Source of the DNA: Arthrobacter sp. Leaf337
GTDB lineage: Bacteria > Actinomycetota > Actinomycetes > Actinomycetales > Micrococcaceae
Direction of reading: 5' to 3'
Assembly (NCBI RefSeq): GCF_001423745.1
Contig: NZ_LMPC01000004.1
Location: forward strand, 1 to 64,000
DNA: 64,000 nucleotides
Below the pieces are notes generated by a model. That model worked only from the letters and a program-made list of their open reading frames with translations. It was not told where the DNA came from and did not search any database. The position numbers and the translations under genes were made by a program. Positions 51,426 through 61,833 of this stretch are shown one piece after another; position 1 is the stretch's first letter; the number at the start of each line of letters is the position of its first letter.

Positions 51426-53493
51426 CAGAAGCGGCCTCCGCCGGAGCCTTGGCCAGCCGGCTCAGCGCAGCCACAGCGATCGCAGGATCTGTGGTGGGCC
51501 AGAACGGTGGCAGGGCAGCACGGAGGAAGCCTCCGTATCGTTCCGTGGACAGCCGGGAGTCGAGGACGGCCACAACACCCTTGTCGCCCGTGGAGCGGAT
51601 CAGCCGGCCGGCACCCTGGGCAAGCCGGATCGCGGCGTGCGTGGCCGAAACCGACATAAAGCCGTTGCCGCCCGCCTGGGCCACGGCCCGGGACCGTGCC
51701 GTCATCAGCGGATCATCCGGCCGCGGGAACGGAATCCGGTCGATGACCACCAGCCGGCATGACCCGCCGGGAACGTCAACGCCCTGCCAGAGGGACATGG
51801 TGCCGAAAAGGCAGGTATCCGGTTCGTCGGCAAACTGCCGCACCAGCGCGGTCATGGTCGATTCGCCCTGGCATAGGATGCTGACATCCAGGCGCGGGCG
51901 CATGGCTTCTGCCGCTTCCTCGGCGGCCCGCCGCGACGAAAAGAGGCACAGTGCCCCGCCGCCCGAGGCCCTGATCAGCTTCTCGAGCTCGTCGAGTGCT
52001 TCAGGCGACGTCCCGCGGCCGGGCTTCGGCAGATGGCTGGCGACGTAGAGGATTCCCTGCTTGGGATAGTCAAACGGGGATCCGACGTCCACTCCGGTCC
52101 AGCTGGGTGCGCCTTGTCCCACGAGCCCGAGCCCGCCGGCGGCCGGTTCGAAGGCCGATCCTATGGCGAGGGTGGCAGAGGTCAGGATCACCGTATGGCC
52201 GGCAAAGAGACCGTCTCGGAGCTTTCCAGCCACACTCAGCGGTGCAATGTTGATCAGGGCAGGCGCGGCATCGTCCGGCTGCGAGTAGCCCTGCTGCGGG
52301 TCGAAGGTGCTGTTCCGCGAAAACCAGACCACTTCGCGGTTTTCCTGTGCGGCAATCAGCCGTTCGCAGAGCTCAAGGATGACCATCAGGCGTGACCGCG
52401 CGAGCTGGCGTCCGCCGTCGGCCGTGTTGGCACTGTCCCCCTTGGAGTCGGAAAGGGCCGCGCGGCAGGCTTCCCGCAACTGGTCCACACAGTCGAGTTG
52501 TTCATCGTTGAGGCCGTTGGGCAGCAGGCCGCTGGGGACTCCGGCGATGGCCAGCTCAAGGTTGGCGGCCGCGTTGTTGAGCGCATCAACAGTGATCCCG
52601 GTGTTTTTGCGGGCGCCCGAGGCGGCGGCATGGACCATGGCCACGGATAACTGGCCGGAGACGGCTCCCGTCACGCGGTCCTGGAGCTCGTGCGCCTCGT
52701 CAACCACCACGACGTCGTACTCCGGCAGCACGGCCAGGCCCTCGAAGGCGCTGACAGCCAGCATTGCATGGTTGGTGACCACAACGTCGGCCTCGGCTGC
52801 GTCATGCCGGGCAAGTTCACTGAAGCACTCGGCAGCCATGGGACATTTCTGCGCTCCCAGGCATTCCATCGACGTGACGGACACCTGCCGCCAGGCGCGG
52901 TCCGTCACACCGGGCATCAGTTCGTCCCGGTCCCCCGTGGCGGTCTTCTCCGCCCATTCGCGGAGCCTGACCACTTCCTTGCCCAGCTGCGACGCCGGAC
53001 CGCCCAGGGAGGCGGCGAAGTGCGGGACGCTGGTGTCCTCCCCCAGGGAGAAGAGCTGGCCCTCTGACGGCTCCTCGGAGGGGAACCCGCCGTCGAGCTT
53101 GTGCCGGCAGACGTAGTTGGCCCGGCCCTTGACGAGGGCCACCTTGACGGGACGCTCCAAGGCGGGAGTGATGGTTTCCAGCAGCCGCGGAAGATCCCTG
53201 CCCACGATCTGGGTCTGCAGGGCCAAGGTAGCTGTGGACACCAGGGTGGGTTTCTCGCTGACCTGTGAATGGGCGATCAGCGGAATCAGGTACGCGAGCG
53301 ACTTTCCGGTGCCGGTTCCGGCCTGGACCAGCAGGTGGTCGCCGCTGTCTATGGCGCGTGCCACCTGCCGGGCCATCTCGTGCTGGCCATCGCGGCTCTG
53401 TCCGCCCATGCCGGACACCGCCCGGTCGAGCAGTTCAATGACGAACTGCTCGCCGGCGGAGCCGCTGGTTTCTCCGGCCCCGGGATCAGACAT
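51421..53493 (-). CDS. DinG/XPD-like ATP-dependent DNA helicase
   Basis: 690 residues. Walker A QAGTGTGKSLAYLIP, DEAH box VVDEAHELQD, and an iron-sulfur cysteine set with C in NYVCRHKLDG and CLGAQKCPMAAEC between motifs I and II. The C-terminal half has LFGTMSLWQGVDVPG and AIRLAQGAGRLIRS. Superfamily 2 5'-3' helicase that resolves unusual DNA or RNA:DNA structures in repair. No LexA box seen at this gene. ATG at 53493 overlaps the hflX stop by 8 nt. Confidence 0.92.
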   Translation of the reverse strand: MSDPGAGETSGSAGEQFVIELLDRAVSGMGGQSRDGQHEMARQVARAIDSGDHLLVQAGTGTGKSLAYLIPLIAHSQVSEKPTLVSTATLALQTQIVGRDLPRLLETITPALERPVKVALVKGRANYVCRHKLDGGFPSEEPSEGQLFSLGEDTSVPHFAASLGGPASQLGKEVVRLREWAEKTATGDRDELMPGVTDRAWRQVSVTSMECLGAQKCPMAAECFSELARHDAAEADVVVTNHAMLAVSAFEGLAVLPEYDVVVVDEAHELQDRVTGAVSGQLSVAMVHAAASGARKNTGITVDALNNAAANLELAIAGVPSGLLPNGLNDEQLDCVDQLREACRAALSDSKGDSANTADGGRQLARSRLMVILELCERLIAAQENREVVWFSRNSTFDPQQGYSQPDDAAPALINIAPLSVAGKLRDGLFAGHTVILTSATLAIGSAFEPAAGGLGLVGQGAPSWTGVDVGSPFDYPKQGILYVASHLPKPGRGTSPEALDELEKLIRASGGGALCLFSSRRAAEEAAEAMRPRLDVSILCQGESTMTALVRQFADEPDTCLFGTMSLWQGVDVPGGSCRLVVIDRIPFPRPDDPLMTARSRAVAQAGGNGFMSVSATHAAIRLAQGAGRLIRSTGDKGVVAVLDSRLSTERYGGFLRAALPPFWPTTDPAIAVAALSRLAKAPAEAASA

Positions 53494-55144
53494 TGCTGAT
53501 GAAGGATTCCAGTTCAGCGGCGAGCCCTTCGCGCACCATGACCAGGGCGCGTGTGCCCTGCTCTTCATGGTCCAGGCGAAGGATTTCGGCGTCCGTTTCG
53601 TGGAGCTTGCTGATCAAGTCACCGCGGTTGTACGGGATCAGCAGTTCCATCTTGACGCTGGGCCGCGGAATGGATTCGCTGATCGCCTTCAGGAGCTCGG
53701 CGATGCCCTGCCCGGTGCGCGCGGACACCACCACGTGGCGGGGTTCCCGCTGCTTTAGGCGTTCCACCACGAACGGATCCGCGGCGTCGGCCTTGTTCAG
53801 CACGATGATCTCGGGCACCTTGCGGGCGTCCACTTCGCTGAACACTGCCCGGACCGCGGCGATCTGGCCTTCCGGATCGGGATGCGAGACGTCCACCACG
53901 TGCAGGATGAGGTCCGAATCGGCCACTTCCTCCAGGGTGGAACGGAAGGCTTCCACCAGTTGGGTCGGCAGGGACCGGACGAAGCCCACGGTATCGGCCA
54001 GGGTGTAGCCCAGGCCGTCTGCCGTTTCCGCCTTGCGGACGGTGGGATCCAGGGTGGCGAACAGGGCGTTCTCCACCAGGACGCCGGCGTCGGTCAGCCG
54101 GTTCAGGAGCGAGGACTTTCCGGCGTTTGTGTACCCTGCGATGGCTACGGACGGCACGGAATTACGACGGCGGTTGGCCCGCTTGGTCTCCCGTGCCGGC
54201 TTCATCGCGGCGATTTCACGCCGCAGCTTGGCCATCCTGGTGCGGATCCGGCGACGGTCCAGTTCGATCTTGGTTTCGCCGGGACCACGGGAACCCATGC
54301 CGGCACCTGCGCCGCCCACCTGGCCGCCGGCCTGGCGGGACATGGATTCGCCCCAGCCGCGCAGGCGCGGGAGCAGGTATTCAAGCTGCGCCAGCTCCAC
54401 CTGGGCCTTGCCTTCACGGCTCTTGGCGTGCTGGGCGAAGATGTCCAGGATCAGGGCCGTGCGGTCGATGACCTTGACCTTCACGATGTCCTCGAGTCCG
54501 CGCCGCTGTGAAGGTGCCAGCTCGGCATCCACCACCACGGTGTCCGCACCGGTGGACATGACGATGTCCTTGAGCTCCTGGGCCTTGCCGGAGCCGAGGA
54601 ACGTGCCGGGGTCGGGCTTGGCACGGCGCTGGACAATGCCGTCCAGAACTTCCGAGCCCGCAGTTTCCGCCAGGGCGGCAAGTTCGCGGAGGGAATTCTC
54701 GGCGTCCGCAAGCGTGCCTTCTGTCCACAGGCCGGCGAGGACAACACGTTCGAGGCGCAACTGCCGGTATTCAACTTCGGTGACGTCTTCGAGTTCGGTG
54801 GACAGGCCGGCCGTACGGCGCAGGGCCCGGCGTTCCTCAAGGTCCTGCTGGTCACCGTCGAAGATGCTGTGTTCGCTGTCCTGGCGGGATATCGCCTGTG
54901 CCGATCCCAAAACTCCGCGCGAATTTTCCGATGCGGGGTGGGCGGCACGTGCCGGGACATCCTTGGACAGAATCCGGTCGATGACGGCCTGGATTTCCTC
55001 AGGACTCATGTCCTGGGAGGCTGCATCTGATCCGGTGTTGGGCTGGTTGGTCATGTTCTCCTTTGAAGATTCGACACCTTCAGAATAATGCTGATTGTTT
55101 GTCTGCGGGGCGGTATTCGCGCTGGGCTGACGACTATTGGTCAT
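53486..55144 (-). CDS. hflX: GTPase HflX
   Basis: 552 residues: N-terminal HflX domain with LSPSQ/LAPSQRRGLED-type glycine-free loop, coiled coil, GTPase with G1 GYTNAGKSSLLNRL, G3 DTVGFVRSLP and G4 VLNKAD, and a C-terminal domain. It splits stalled 70S ribosomes during stress. The N-terminus is unusually long (about 110 acidic and Gln-rich residues). Two starts are possible: ATG 55144 (AGGAG, 6 nt) and ATG 55054 (AAAGGAG, 4 nt). It is co-transcribed with the DinG-like helicase. Confidence 0.93.
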   Translation of the reverse strand: MTNSRQPSANTAPQTNNQHYSEGVESSKENMTNQPNTGSDAASQDMSPEEIQAVIDRILSKDVPARAAHPASENSRGVLGSAQAISRQDSEHSIFDGDQQDLEERRALRRTAGLSTELEDVTEVEYRQLRLERVVLAGLWTEGTLADAENSLRELAALAETAGSEVLDGIVQRRAKPDPGTFLGSGKAQELKDIVMSTGADTVVVDAELAPSQRRGLEDIVKVKVIDRTALILDIFAQHAKSREGKAQVELAQLEYLLPRLRGWGESMSRQAGGQVGGAGAGMGSRGPGETKIELDRRRIRTRMAKLRREIAAMKPARETKRANRRRNSVPSVAIAGYTNAGKSSLLNRLTDAGVLVENALFATLDPTVRKAETADGLGYTLADTVGFVRSLPTQLVEAFRSTLEEVADSDLILHVVDVSHPDPEGQIAAVRAVFSEVDARKVPEIIVLNKADAADPFVVERLKQREPRHVVVSARTGQGIAELLKAISESIPRPSVKMELLIPYNRGDLISKLHETDAEILRLDHEEQGTRALVMVREGLAAELESFISNV

Positions 55145-55501
55145 TCGGGCTCCTGGAGTGCCGGCGGCTGCGGCGCAGCGGGCGGCGGTACGGACGGTAT
55201 GTGGGGCGACGATGCGCGGGGCTGGCGACGTTGCGGAGGGTGCGCTTGTTCAGAAGAGCGCATGGTCAGACGATCAGCATTGCTGGACTCCAAGTAGTAC
55301 GGGCGGGACGTTCTGCCGGGCAATCACGGCTTGACGGCGCACTGAGCGGAAGGTGAATACCTGCGTCGCTGCGGGACGGGCTGTGCCCGTGCCGGCTACT
55401 CAAAGATCAAGAACATGGATTAAACATTAGCAGACGGGTTTCCGTGCCCCGTTCCCCTCCTCGTTTCCCATCGGCGCGCCGGGCAACTAATCTGGCGAGT
55501 T
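55145..55501. other. Intergenic region between divergent hflX and methyltransferase genes
   Basis: 357 bp with no convincing gene; short GC-rich reading frames on both strands lack start context. It must hold the hflX promoter (an AT-rich stretch CTAATGTTTAATCC near 55415-55430, minus strand, is a candidate) and the methyltransferase promoter (TAATCT at 55488). Nothing else is recognised. Confidence 0.5.
55488..55493 (+). promoter_or_regulatory. -10 element of leaderless methyltransferase promoter
   Basis: TAATCT, 8 nt before the ATG at 55502; no Shine-Dalgarno. Confidence 0.4.
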
Positions 55502-56116
55502 ATGGAGTCTGCACACTATTTCAGCGCCCAGCCTGCCGGGCCCTTCACCCGCAAACCGCTAACCGTGGAACTTGCCGGTGAAACGCGCAGGCTGCAGACG
55601 TCCAGCGGCATCTTCAGCCCCGACGGCATTGACAAGGGAACTGCCGTCCTGCTGGCCGATGTGCCGGCCCCGTCACCCCAGGGCAACCTGCTGGACATCG
55701 GCTGCGGCTGGGGTCCGATCGCACTGACCATGGCCCTGCGGGCACCCCACGCGCAGGTCTACGCCGTGGACGTCAACGAGCGCTGCGTCGCCCTGACCAA
55801 CGAGAACGCCGGCCTGCTGGGACTGAACAACGTGACCGCCAGCCTGCCCGACGCCGTTGATCCCGGCCTCCGGTTCGACACGATCTGGTCCAATCCCCCG
55901 ATCCGGATCGGCAAAGACGAGCTTCACTCACTGCTGCTGCTGTGGCTGCCCCGGCTGGCCGCAGGCGGATCCGCCTGGCTGGTGGTCCAGAAGAACCTTG
56001 GTTCCGACTCGCTTCAGCGCTGGCTGGCCGCTGAACTGGACAGCAGCTTCACCGTCACCCGGGAAAGCACCTCGAAGTCCTTCAGGATCCTTCGGGTCAG
56101 GAAAGCGTCCCGCTAG
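55502..56116 (+). CDS. Class I SAM-dependent methyltransferase, RsmC-like
   Basis: 204 residues, only the catalytic half of RsmC/RlmG proteins. SAM-binding motif I is LLDIGCGWGPIALTMA and the base-amino catalytic motif IV is SNPPIRIG, with the NPP(I/F) of N-methylating enzymes. Likely methylates guanine N2 in rRNA; the exact site is unknown. Its last 20 bp overlap the 3' end of dapF, tail to tail. Confidence 0.87.
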   Translation: MESAHYFSAQPAGPFTRKPLTVELAGETRRLQTSSGIFSPDGIDKGTAVLLADVPAPSPQGNLLDIGCGWGPIALTMALRAPHAQVYAVDVNERCVALTNENAGLLGLNNVTASLPDAVDPGLRFDTIWSNPPIRIGKDELHSLLLLWLPRLAAGGSAWLVVQKNLGSDSLQRWLAAELDSSFTVTRESTSKSFRILRVRKASR

Positions 56117-57041
56117 CCACGATCACGGCGGGACCGCTCAGTTCCACATGTTCGTGGCCTTCCGGCCCCGCAAAGAATTTAACGCCGACGACGCCGCCGG
56201 GCACGTTCACATTCCAGGCGTCCGGAGCGCCCTGCCCGGCCCAGTGCCGGATGGCGACAGCTGCTGCGCAGGCGCCGGTGCCGCAGGACTGGGTCTCCCC
56301 CACGCCGCGCTCGTGGACGCGCATGGTGACTGTGCCGACGCCGTCGTGGACCAGCGGCTCGGAAGGGACGACAAACTCGACGTTGGTGCCGTTCGCCGGC
56401 TTCGGATCAACGTGCGGTGCCTTGAAGAGCTGTGTTGCCTCAAGTTCGCTGAGTTCGGCCAGGGCCACCACAGTATGCGGGTTCCCCATGCTGACGGACA
56501 GCGCCGGGCGCGGTACTTCCAGGCCGTCCGCGGTCACCAGCGAGTCCATGGCACGTGCCGTGGCTTCGCCCGGGAAGATGAATTCCCACGGCCCCATGTC
56601 CACGGCGTAGCCGTTATCGGTCCGCACCACTGTCTTGACGCCACCGCGCGTGCCGATGGTCAGGGCATCGCCGGTGCCGAGCCGGACAAGGCCTTCGGCG
56701 ATGAGGAAGTGGACAAACACGCGGACGCCGTTGCCGCACATTTCCGACAGGGATCCGTCACCATTGCGGTAGTCCATGAACCATTCGGCATCCGGGTGGA
56801 CTGCCTGCAGCTCGCGCCCCTCCGGGAGGAATCGCGAAGGCACGGCCCGGATCAGGCCGTCACCGCCGATGCCGCGGTGGCGGTCGCAGAGTTCCGCGAC
56901 CTGTTCGGGCGCAATCGGCCAGGTACCCTCGGGGTCGGCAACGAGCACGAAATCGTTGCCGGTGCCATGGCCCTTGGAGAAGGCCAGGCCGCTCAGCCCC
57001 TGGAGAGTGCGGTCAGGGGCGGGTGCAAGGGTTTCGTCCAT
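56097..57041 (-). CDS. dapF: Diaminopimelate epimerase
   Basis: 314 residues. The two catalytic cysteines are in LSEMCGNGVRVF and QSCGTGACAAAVA. Converts LL-DAP to meso-DAP for lysine and peptidoglycan. Residues 1-18 are an extra N-terminal stretch before LAFSKGHGTGNDFVL. Starts 10 nt after the miaA stop. Confidence 0.95.
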   Translation of the reverse strand: MDETLAPAPDRTLQGLSGLAFSKGHGTGNDFVLVADPEGTWPIAPEQVAELCDRHRGIGGDGLIRAVPSRFLPEGRELQAVHPDAEWFMDYRNGDGSLSEMCGNGVRVFVHFLIAEGLVRLGTGDALTIGTRGGVKTVVRTDNGYAVDMGPWEFIFPGEATARAMDSLVTADGLEVPRPALSVSMGNPHTVVALAELSELEATQLFKAPHVDPKPANGTNVEFVVPSEPLVHDGVGTVTMRVHERGVGETQSCGTGACAAAVAIRHWAGQGAPDAWNVNVPGGVVGVKFFAGPEGHEHVELSGPAVIVASGTLS

Positions 57042-57050
57042 GGATCAAGG

Positions 57051-58067
57051 TTACCGGTTCAGGGTGGGCGTCTTGAGCGACATGGCCACGGCCTTGGCCA
57101 CGAGGTCCGGGTCTTGCCAGTCAAGCCAGTTGATGCGCGGATCCGCCCTGAACCACGTGAGTTGCCGCCGGGCGAATTTCCGCGTGGCCGTGATGGTGTC
57201 TTCCGTGGCCTGGCCGGCATCCCATTCGCCGTCGAGGACTTTCAGGAACTGGGCATAGCCCAGGGCACGGGACGCCGTCTTGCCGTTTCGGAGCCCTGCA
57301 GCGTCCAGCCGCTGCACCTCGGCCTGGAGTCCGCCTGCAACCATGACGTGGACGCGCTGGGCCAGCCTGTCCTTCAGGAGCTCACGGTCCACTTCGAGTC
57401 CGATCTGCACCGCCGGCTGGAAGTACTCCCGAACGGGCATAAAGGAGCTGAAAGGACGCCCTGTCAGCTCGAAGACCTCCAAGGCCCGGACCACCCTGCG
57501 GGCGTCGCCCAGACGGCCGGCTGACACCGGGTCGACCGCTTCCAGCCGGGTGCGCAGCGTGGCCAGACCGGTGTCCGCCAGCTCTGCTTCCAGGCGGCCG
57601 CGGATAGCCGGATCCGTGCCGGGAAATTCGAGCACGTCGAGTGCGGCCCGCACGTAGAGGCCCGAACCGCCCACCAGGATGGCCCGCTTGCCGCGGCCGT
57701 GGATCTCTGCGATGGCGGCCCGCGCTTCGCGCTGGAAGTCCGAAACGCTGGCTTCTTCGGTGACGTCGAGGGTGTCCAGGAGATGGTGCGGAACTCCCTT
57801 GCGCTCCACGGCCGTGATCTTGGCAGTGCCGATGTCCATGCCGCGGTAGAACTGCATGGCGTCCGCGTTGATGACCTCGCCGTCGAGGGCCAGTGCCAGC
57901 GCAACGGCGAGGTCAGATTTGCCGGACCCGGTGGGGCCAACCACCGCGATTACGGTAGGACGGGGGTCACCGGTATTGCGGTCCGCCGCCGAGGGTAGGT
58001 CAGCGTCGGCGATCGCTGCTGGGCGGGCGTCCGCTTCGTGGCGCTCGTCGGCTGGAGGATTGGCCAT
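57051..58067 (-). CDS. miaA: tRNA dimethylallyltransferase
   Basis: Adds the isopentenyl group to A37 of tRNAs reading UNN codons. It has 338 residues; the P-loop is [16 protein letters not shown], followed by [18 protein letters not shown] and the [11 protein letters not shown] substrate loop. About 37 residues before the P-loop are an Ala/Asp-rich addition, possibly not translated if a later start is used; none with a better ribosome binding site was seen. Partner enzyme MiaB is encoded directly upstream, 3 nt away. Confidence 0.94.
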   Translation of the reverse strand: MANPPADERHEADARPAAIADADLPSAADRNTGDPRPTVIAVVGPTGSGKSDLAVALALALDGEVINADAMQFYRGMDIGTAKITAVERKGVPHHLLDTLDVTEEASVSDFQREARAAIAEIHGRGKRAILVGGSGLYVRAALDVLEFPGTDPAIRGRLEAELADTGLATLRTRLEAVDPVSAGRLGDARRVVRALEVFELTGRPFSSFMPVREYFQPAVQIGLEVDRELLKDRLAQRVHVMVAGGLQAEVQRLDAAGLRNGKTASRALGYAQFLKVLDGEWDAGQATEDTITATRKFARRQLTWFRADPRINWLDWQDPDLVAKAVAMSLKTPTLNR

Positions 58068-58070
58068 TGC

Positions 58071-59639
58071 CTAGCCGCGGCGGACGGGGACCGCCGGCAT
58101 GCCGAGGGACACGCCGCTCTTGGCGCCGTTCGCGCCGGAACCGCTGCCGGGAACCGGCACGCCGCAGGAGTCGGCCTGGGACCTGTCCCAGGCGTCGCCC
58201 GCGCGCGAACGGCGCAGGGTGTAGTCCGCCGCCGACGCCGGATCCGCGACCAGGTGGAAGGCCGCGGCTTCGGTTATGGTGACCGTCACGAGGTCGCCGG
58301 GGCGCGGTTTCTCAGCACCTTCCGGGACCGAGAAGTGCACGAGGCGCTGGTCCTGCGACCGGCCCGACAAGCGATGGGTTTCCTCCGCCTTGCGGCCGGA
58401 CTGCGCCGTGACCATGACCTCGACCCGGCGGCCCAGCTGGCGGGCGTTCTCCTCGGCCGCTATCCGGTCCTGCAACGCTGTCAGGCGCTCAAAGCGCTCC
58501 TGCACCACTGCCTTCGGGAGCTGGTCCGGCAAGTCCGCCGCGGGAGTGCCGGGGCGTTTGGAGTACTGGAAGGTGAACGCCGTGGCGAACCGTGATTTCT
58601 CGACGACGTCAAGCGTGGCCTGGAAGTCTTCTTCGGTTTCGCCGGGGAAGCCCACGATGATGTCGGTGGAAATGGCCGCGTGCGGAATCCGCTCCCGCAC
58701 CTTTTCCAGGATGCCGAGGAACTTAGTGGAGCGGTACGAGCGCTTCATGTCCTTGAGGACTTTGTCGGAGCCGGACTGCAGCGGCATGTGCAGCTGCGGC
58801 ATCACGTTGGCCGTTTCAGCCATGGCGTCAATGACGTCGTCCGTGAAGGCTGCCGGGTGCGGGCTGGTGAACCGGACCCGTTCGAGGCCTTCGATTTCAC
58901 CGCAGGCACGGAGCAGTTTGGAGAATGCCTGACGGTCACCGAATTCCACCCCGTAGGAGTTCACGTTCTGGCCCAGGAGCGTCACTTCGATGGCTCCGTC
59001 ATCCACCAGCGCCTGAATCTCGGCGAGGATGTCGCCCGGGCGGCGGTCCTTCTCCTTGCCGCGCAGGGCAGGAACGATGCAGAAGGTGCACGTGTTGTTG
59101 CAGCCCACCGAAATCGACACCCAGCCCGAGTACACGGAGTCCCGCTTGGTGGGGAGGGTGGAGGGGAAAACGTCGAGTGATTCCAGGATCTCGAGCTGCG
59201 CTTCATTGTTGTGCCGGGCGCGGTCCAACAGCGCGGGCAGTGCGCCAACGTTGTGGGTACCGAAGACCGCGTCTACCCAGGGGGCCTTCTTCAGGATGGT
59301 TTCGCGGTCCTTCTGGGCCAGGCAGCCGCCCACCGCGATCTGCATGCCGGGGTTGGCCGCCTTGACCGGCGCGAGCATCCCCAGGTTGCCATAAAGCTTG
59401 TTGTCGGCGTTTTCACGGACGGCGCAGGTGTTGAACACCACCACATCCGCATGCTCACCCGACGCGGGCACGTAGCCGGCGCCTTCGAGCATTCCGGCCA
59501 TGCGCTCGGAGTCGTGCACGTTCATTTGGCAGCCGAAAGTGCGCACTTGATAGGTGCGCGGCTGGGCAGCCGCGGGTGCTGCCTCGATGCTGGCGGAAGT
59601 GCTGGTGCCGGACGCTGGGGAGGGAATGGTCAAACTCAC
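58071..59639 (-). CDS. miaB: tRNA-2-methylthio-N6-dimethylallyladenosine synthase
   Basis: 522 residues. N-terminal UPF0004 domain ([31 protein letters not shown]) holds one iron-sulfur cluster, the radical SAM motif CNNTCTFC the other, and a TRAM domain follows. A C-terminal tail of about 55 residues ([21 protein letters not shown]...) is rich in Gly/Ser and not part of the core. GTG start. Acts right after MiaA on the same adenosine. Confidence 0.95.
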   Translation of the reverse strand: MSLTIPSPASGTSTSASIEAAPAAAQPRTYQVRTFGCQMNVHDSERMAGMLEGAGYVPASGEHADVVVFNTCAVRENADNKLYGNLGMLAPVKAANPGMQIAVGGCLAQKDRETILKKAPWVDAVFGTHNVGALPALLDRARHNNEAQLEILESLDVFPSTLPTKRDSVYSGWVSISVGCNNTCTFCIVPALRGKEKDRRPGDILAEIQALVDDGAIEVTLLGQNVNSYGVEFGDRQAFSKLLRACGEIEGLERVRFTSPHPAAFTDDVIDAMAETANVMPQLHMPLQSGSDKVLKDMKRSYRSTKFLGILEKVRERIPHAAISTDIIVGFPGETEEDFQATLDVVEKSRFATAFTFQYSKRPGTPAADLPDQLPKAVVQERFERLTALQDRIAAEENARQLGRRVEVMVTAQSGRKAEETHRLSGRSQDQRLVHFSVPEGAEKPRPGDLVTVTITEAAAFHLVADPASAADYTLRRSRAGDAWDRSQADSCGVPVPGSGSGANGAKSGVSLGMPAVPVRRG

Positions 59640-59656
59640 CTGTTAAGGGTACCGGT

Positions 59657-60313
59657 TCATAGGAATTCCGTTTCCGCACGCTCACCGGCTGCGGCGTCGA
59701 GGACCTCCCCCACGATCCGGAAGGCCTGCGACGGCTGGTATCCCTTCCGGGCCAGCATCGACGCGAGCCGGCGCGTGACTTTGTCCCGCTCGGCGCGGTC
59801 CGTGAGGTCTGCAGTGCCTTTGAGCTTGCGTTGGACGAGCTCACGGGCGGCAGATTCCTCCGCTTCGTCGCTGAGCTGCTCCAGGGCCCGGGCCGCAATG
59901 TCGGCCTCTATACCCTTGTCCGCAAGCTCGCGTCGCAACGCGCCCTTGGCGAGCTTCCGGGTCTGGGACCTGCTCCGGACCCACATGTCCGCAAACTCGG
60001 CGTCATCCACGAGCCGGACTTCCTCGAACCTGTCCAGCACGGCCTCGGCCACGTCCTCCGGAACATTGCGCTCGGCCAGCTTGCGGGCCAGCTGCAACCT
60101 GCTTTTCGGCGAGGTGGTCAGCTGCCGCAGCACGATGGCCCGCGCCACGGAGGCCGGATCAGGCTCAGCATCGTGGTCCTCTTCCAGCTCCGGCGCGAAC
60201 CCGTGCTCGGCGGCCAAAGCCCCGTCCGGTCCCGCGTCGCCGAATCCGGCCGGGCCAGGTTTCCGGGATCGGAATCCTGGCCCGCTCCGCCGGGTTCCCC
60301 TAGAAACCGTCAA
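59657..60313 (-). CDS. recX: Regulatory protein RecX
   Basis: 218 residues. RecX repeats are visible as [40 protein letters not shown] and [18 protein letters not shown]. It inhibits RecA filament growth. The start is uncertain: the frame is open into recA, and the first sensible codon is the TTG at 60313, which overlaps the recA stop by 14 nt and lacks a good ribosome binding site. A disordered acidic stretch of about 60 residues comes first, so a later start is possible. Co-transcribed with recA. Confidence 0.85.
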   Translation of the reverse strand: MTVSRGTRRSGPGFRSRKPGPAGFGDAGPDGALAAEHGFAPELEEDHDAEPDPASVARAIVLRQLTTSPKSRLQLARKLAERNVPEDVAEAVLDRFEEVRLVDDAEFADMWVRSRSQTRKLAKGALRRELADKGIEADIAARALEQLSDEAEESAARELVQRKLKGTADLTDRAERDKVTRRLASMLARKGYQPSQAFRIVGEVLDAAAGERAETEFL

Positions 60314-61355
60314 CGGCCTTGAGCTTCGGAGACGCTTCCTTTTCAGCCTCGGCGGGTTTGACGCCGACGCCCAGCTTCTCCTTGATGAGGCGCTCCAGCT
60401 CCGCCGCAAGCTCCGGGTTGTCGCGGAGGAAGCGTCGCGAGTTCTCCATGCCCTGGCCCAGCTGGTCACCGTCGTAGGTGAACCAGGAACCGGACTTCTT
60501 GATCAGGCCGTGCTCCACGCCCATGTCGATGATGCCGCCCTCGCGGGAGATCCCCTGGCCGTAGATGATGTCGAATTCGGCGATTTTGAAGGGCGGGGCC
60601 ATCTTGTTCTTGACGATTTTCGCCTTGGTGCGGTTGCCCACCGAATCAGCGCCTTCCTTCAGCGTCTGGATGCGGCGGACGTCGATGCGGATTGACGCGT
60701 AGAACTTCAGCGCCTTACCACCGGTGGTGGTTTCCGGCGAGCCGAAGAAGACGCCGATCTTCTCACGCAGCTGGTTAATGAAGATGGCGGTGGTCTTGGT
60801 CTGGCTCAAACGTCCGGTGATCTTACGGAGCGCCTGGCTCATCAGGCGGGCCTGCAGGCCGACGTGGCTGTCGCCCATGTCGCCTTCAATTTCCGCGCGG
60901 GGCACAAGGGCGGCCACGGAGTCAATGACGATCACGTCGAGGGACCCCGAGCCAATCAGCATGTCCATGATTTCCAGGGCCTGCTCGCCGGTGTCCGGTT
61001 GGGATACCAGCAGCGCGTCGGTATCGACACCCAGCTTGGCGGCGTATTCCGGGTCCAGGGCGTGCTCGGCGTCGATGAACGCAGCGATACCGCCCAGGCG
61101 CTGGGCATTCGCGACGGCATGCAGGGCCACGGTGGTCTTACCCGACGATTCCGGGCCGTAGATTTCCACAACGCGGCCGCGCGGCAGGCCGCCAATTCCC
61201 AGGGCAACGTCCAAGGCAATGGAGCCGGTGGGGATTACTTCAATGGGCGCACGCACTTCGTCGCCCAGCCGCATGACGGAGCCTTTGCCGAACTGCTTGT
61301 CGATCTGGGCAAGCGCTGCATCGAGCGCCTTCTGACGATCCGGGGCTGCCGCCAT
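60300..61355 (-). CDS. recA: Recombinase RecA
   Basis: 351 residues. Walker A is [28 protein letters not shown] and [22 protein letters not shown] loops are all present, as is the disordered L2 loop ([16 protein letters not shown]). Strand exchange in recombination and co-protease for LexA. An intein is absent. The ribosome binding site is AGAGGTG before the ATG. The promoter carries a LexA box at 61498-61513. Confidence 0.98.
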   Translation of the reverse strand: MAAAPDRQKALDAALAQIDKQFGKGSVMRLGDEVRAPIEVIPTGSIALDVALGIGGLPRGRVVEIYGPESSGKTTVALHAVANAQRLGGIAAFIDAEHALDPEYAAKLGVDTDALLVSQPDTGEQALEIMDMLIGSGSLDVIVIDSVAALVPRAEIEGDMGDSHVGLQARLMSQALRKITGRLSQTKTTAIFINQLREKIGVFFGSPETTTGGKALKFYASIRIDVRRIQTLKEGADSVGNRTKAKIVKNKMAPPFKIAEFDIIYGQGISREGGIIDMGVEHGLIKKSGSWFTYDGDQLGQGMENSRRFLRDNPELAAELERLIKEKLGVGVKPAEAEKEASPKLKAVDGF

Positions 61356-61497
61356 GGTTCACACCTCTAGTTTTCTCGCTGTGGAGTGGCCTGAGCGGCC
61401 CTTTATCTGTCATCACCGACGCTAACGGCACCCACCGACATTCCTGCCGGATGACATTGCGTATGTGGAAAACGCTCTGCAAAAAGCATAGCCCGAC

Positions 61498-61513
61498 CCG
61501 AACAGATATTCGA
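61498..61513 (-). promoter_or_regulatory. LexA box at the recA promoter
   Basis: TCGAATATCTGTTCGG on the minus strand, two mismatches from TCGAAC-N4-GTTCGA. A -35-like TTCGAA lies at its left end and TATGCT 18 bp further, so it covers the promoter. The leader to the recA ATG is about 110 nt and has no other feature. Confidence 0.7.
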
Positions 61514-61567
61514 ACAATTGCGCGGCGTGTCAGGGCGGAGCCATCCAGCCTCAGGCAGCGCCGCGGA

Positions 61568-61792
61568 TCAGTTCCGGGACGGCTTGATGTCCCGGCCGAG
61601 CCGCCGATCAGCAGGGACGTCCTGCACGTCGCAGATCGCGAGCCAGACCTGCCGAGGCGGGACTCCCGCCGCCAGCGCCTGGTCCGCCGTCCGGCTGCCG
61701 ACACCTGCCAGCACCAGTGAGCTGCTGAGGACCCGGGAGTACCCCGCGCCGAACTCATCGTCCATTAGCCGCCAAAAGTCGCTGATTCGCAC
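61568..61792 (-). CDS. DUF3046 protein
   Basis: 74 residues, complete (RISDFWRLMDDEFGAGYSRV ... ALAAGVPPRQVWLAICDVQDVP). A small actinobacterial family of unknown function kept next to recA. GTG start. Divergent from marR. Confidence 0.9.
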   Translation of the reverse strand: MRISDFWRLMDDEFGAGYSRVLSSSLVLAGVGSRTADQALAAGVPPRQVWLAICDVQDVPADRRLGRDIKPSRN

Positions 61793-61820
61793 CGATAAAG
61801 TCTCTCACGCCTGCGGCCAA

Positions 61821-61826
61821 TAGAAT
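61821..61826 (+). promoter_or_regulatory. -10 element of leaderless marR promoter
   Basis: TAGAAT, 7 nt before the ATG at 61834; the ATG at 61825 overlaps it and is therefore unlikely to be used. Confidence 0.5.
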
Positions 61827-61833
61827 GGTTGCC

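Noticed and set aside
51421..53493. SOS control of the DinG-like helicase
   Set aside because: The gene is translated from within the hflX transcript and no LexA-type palindrome is seen near its start.
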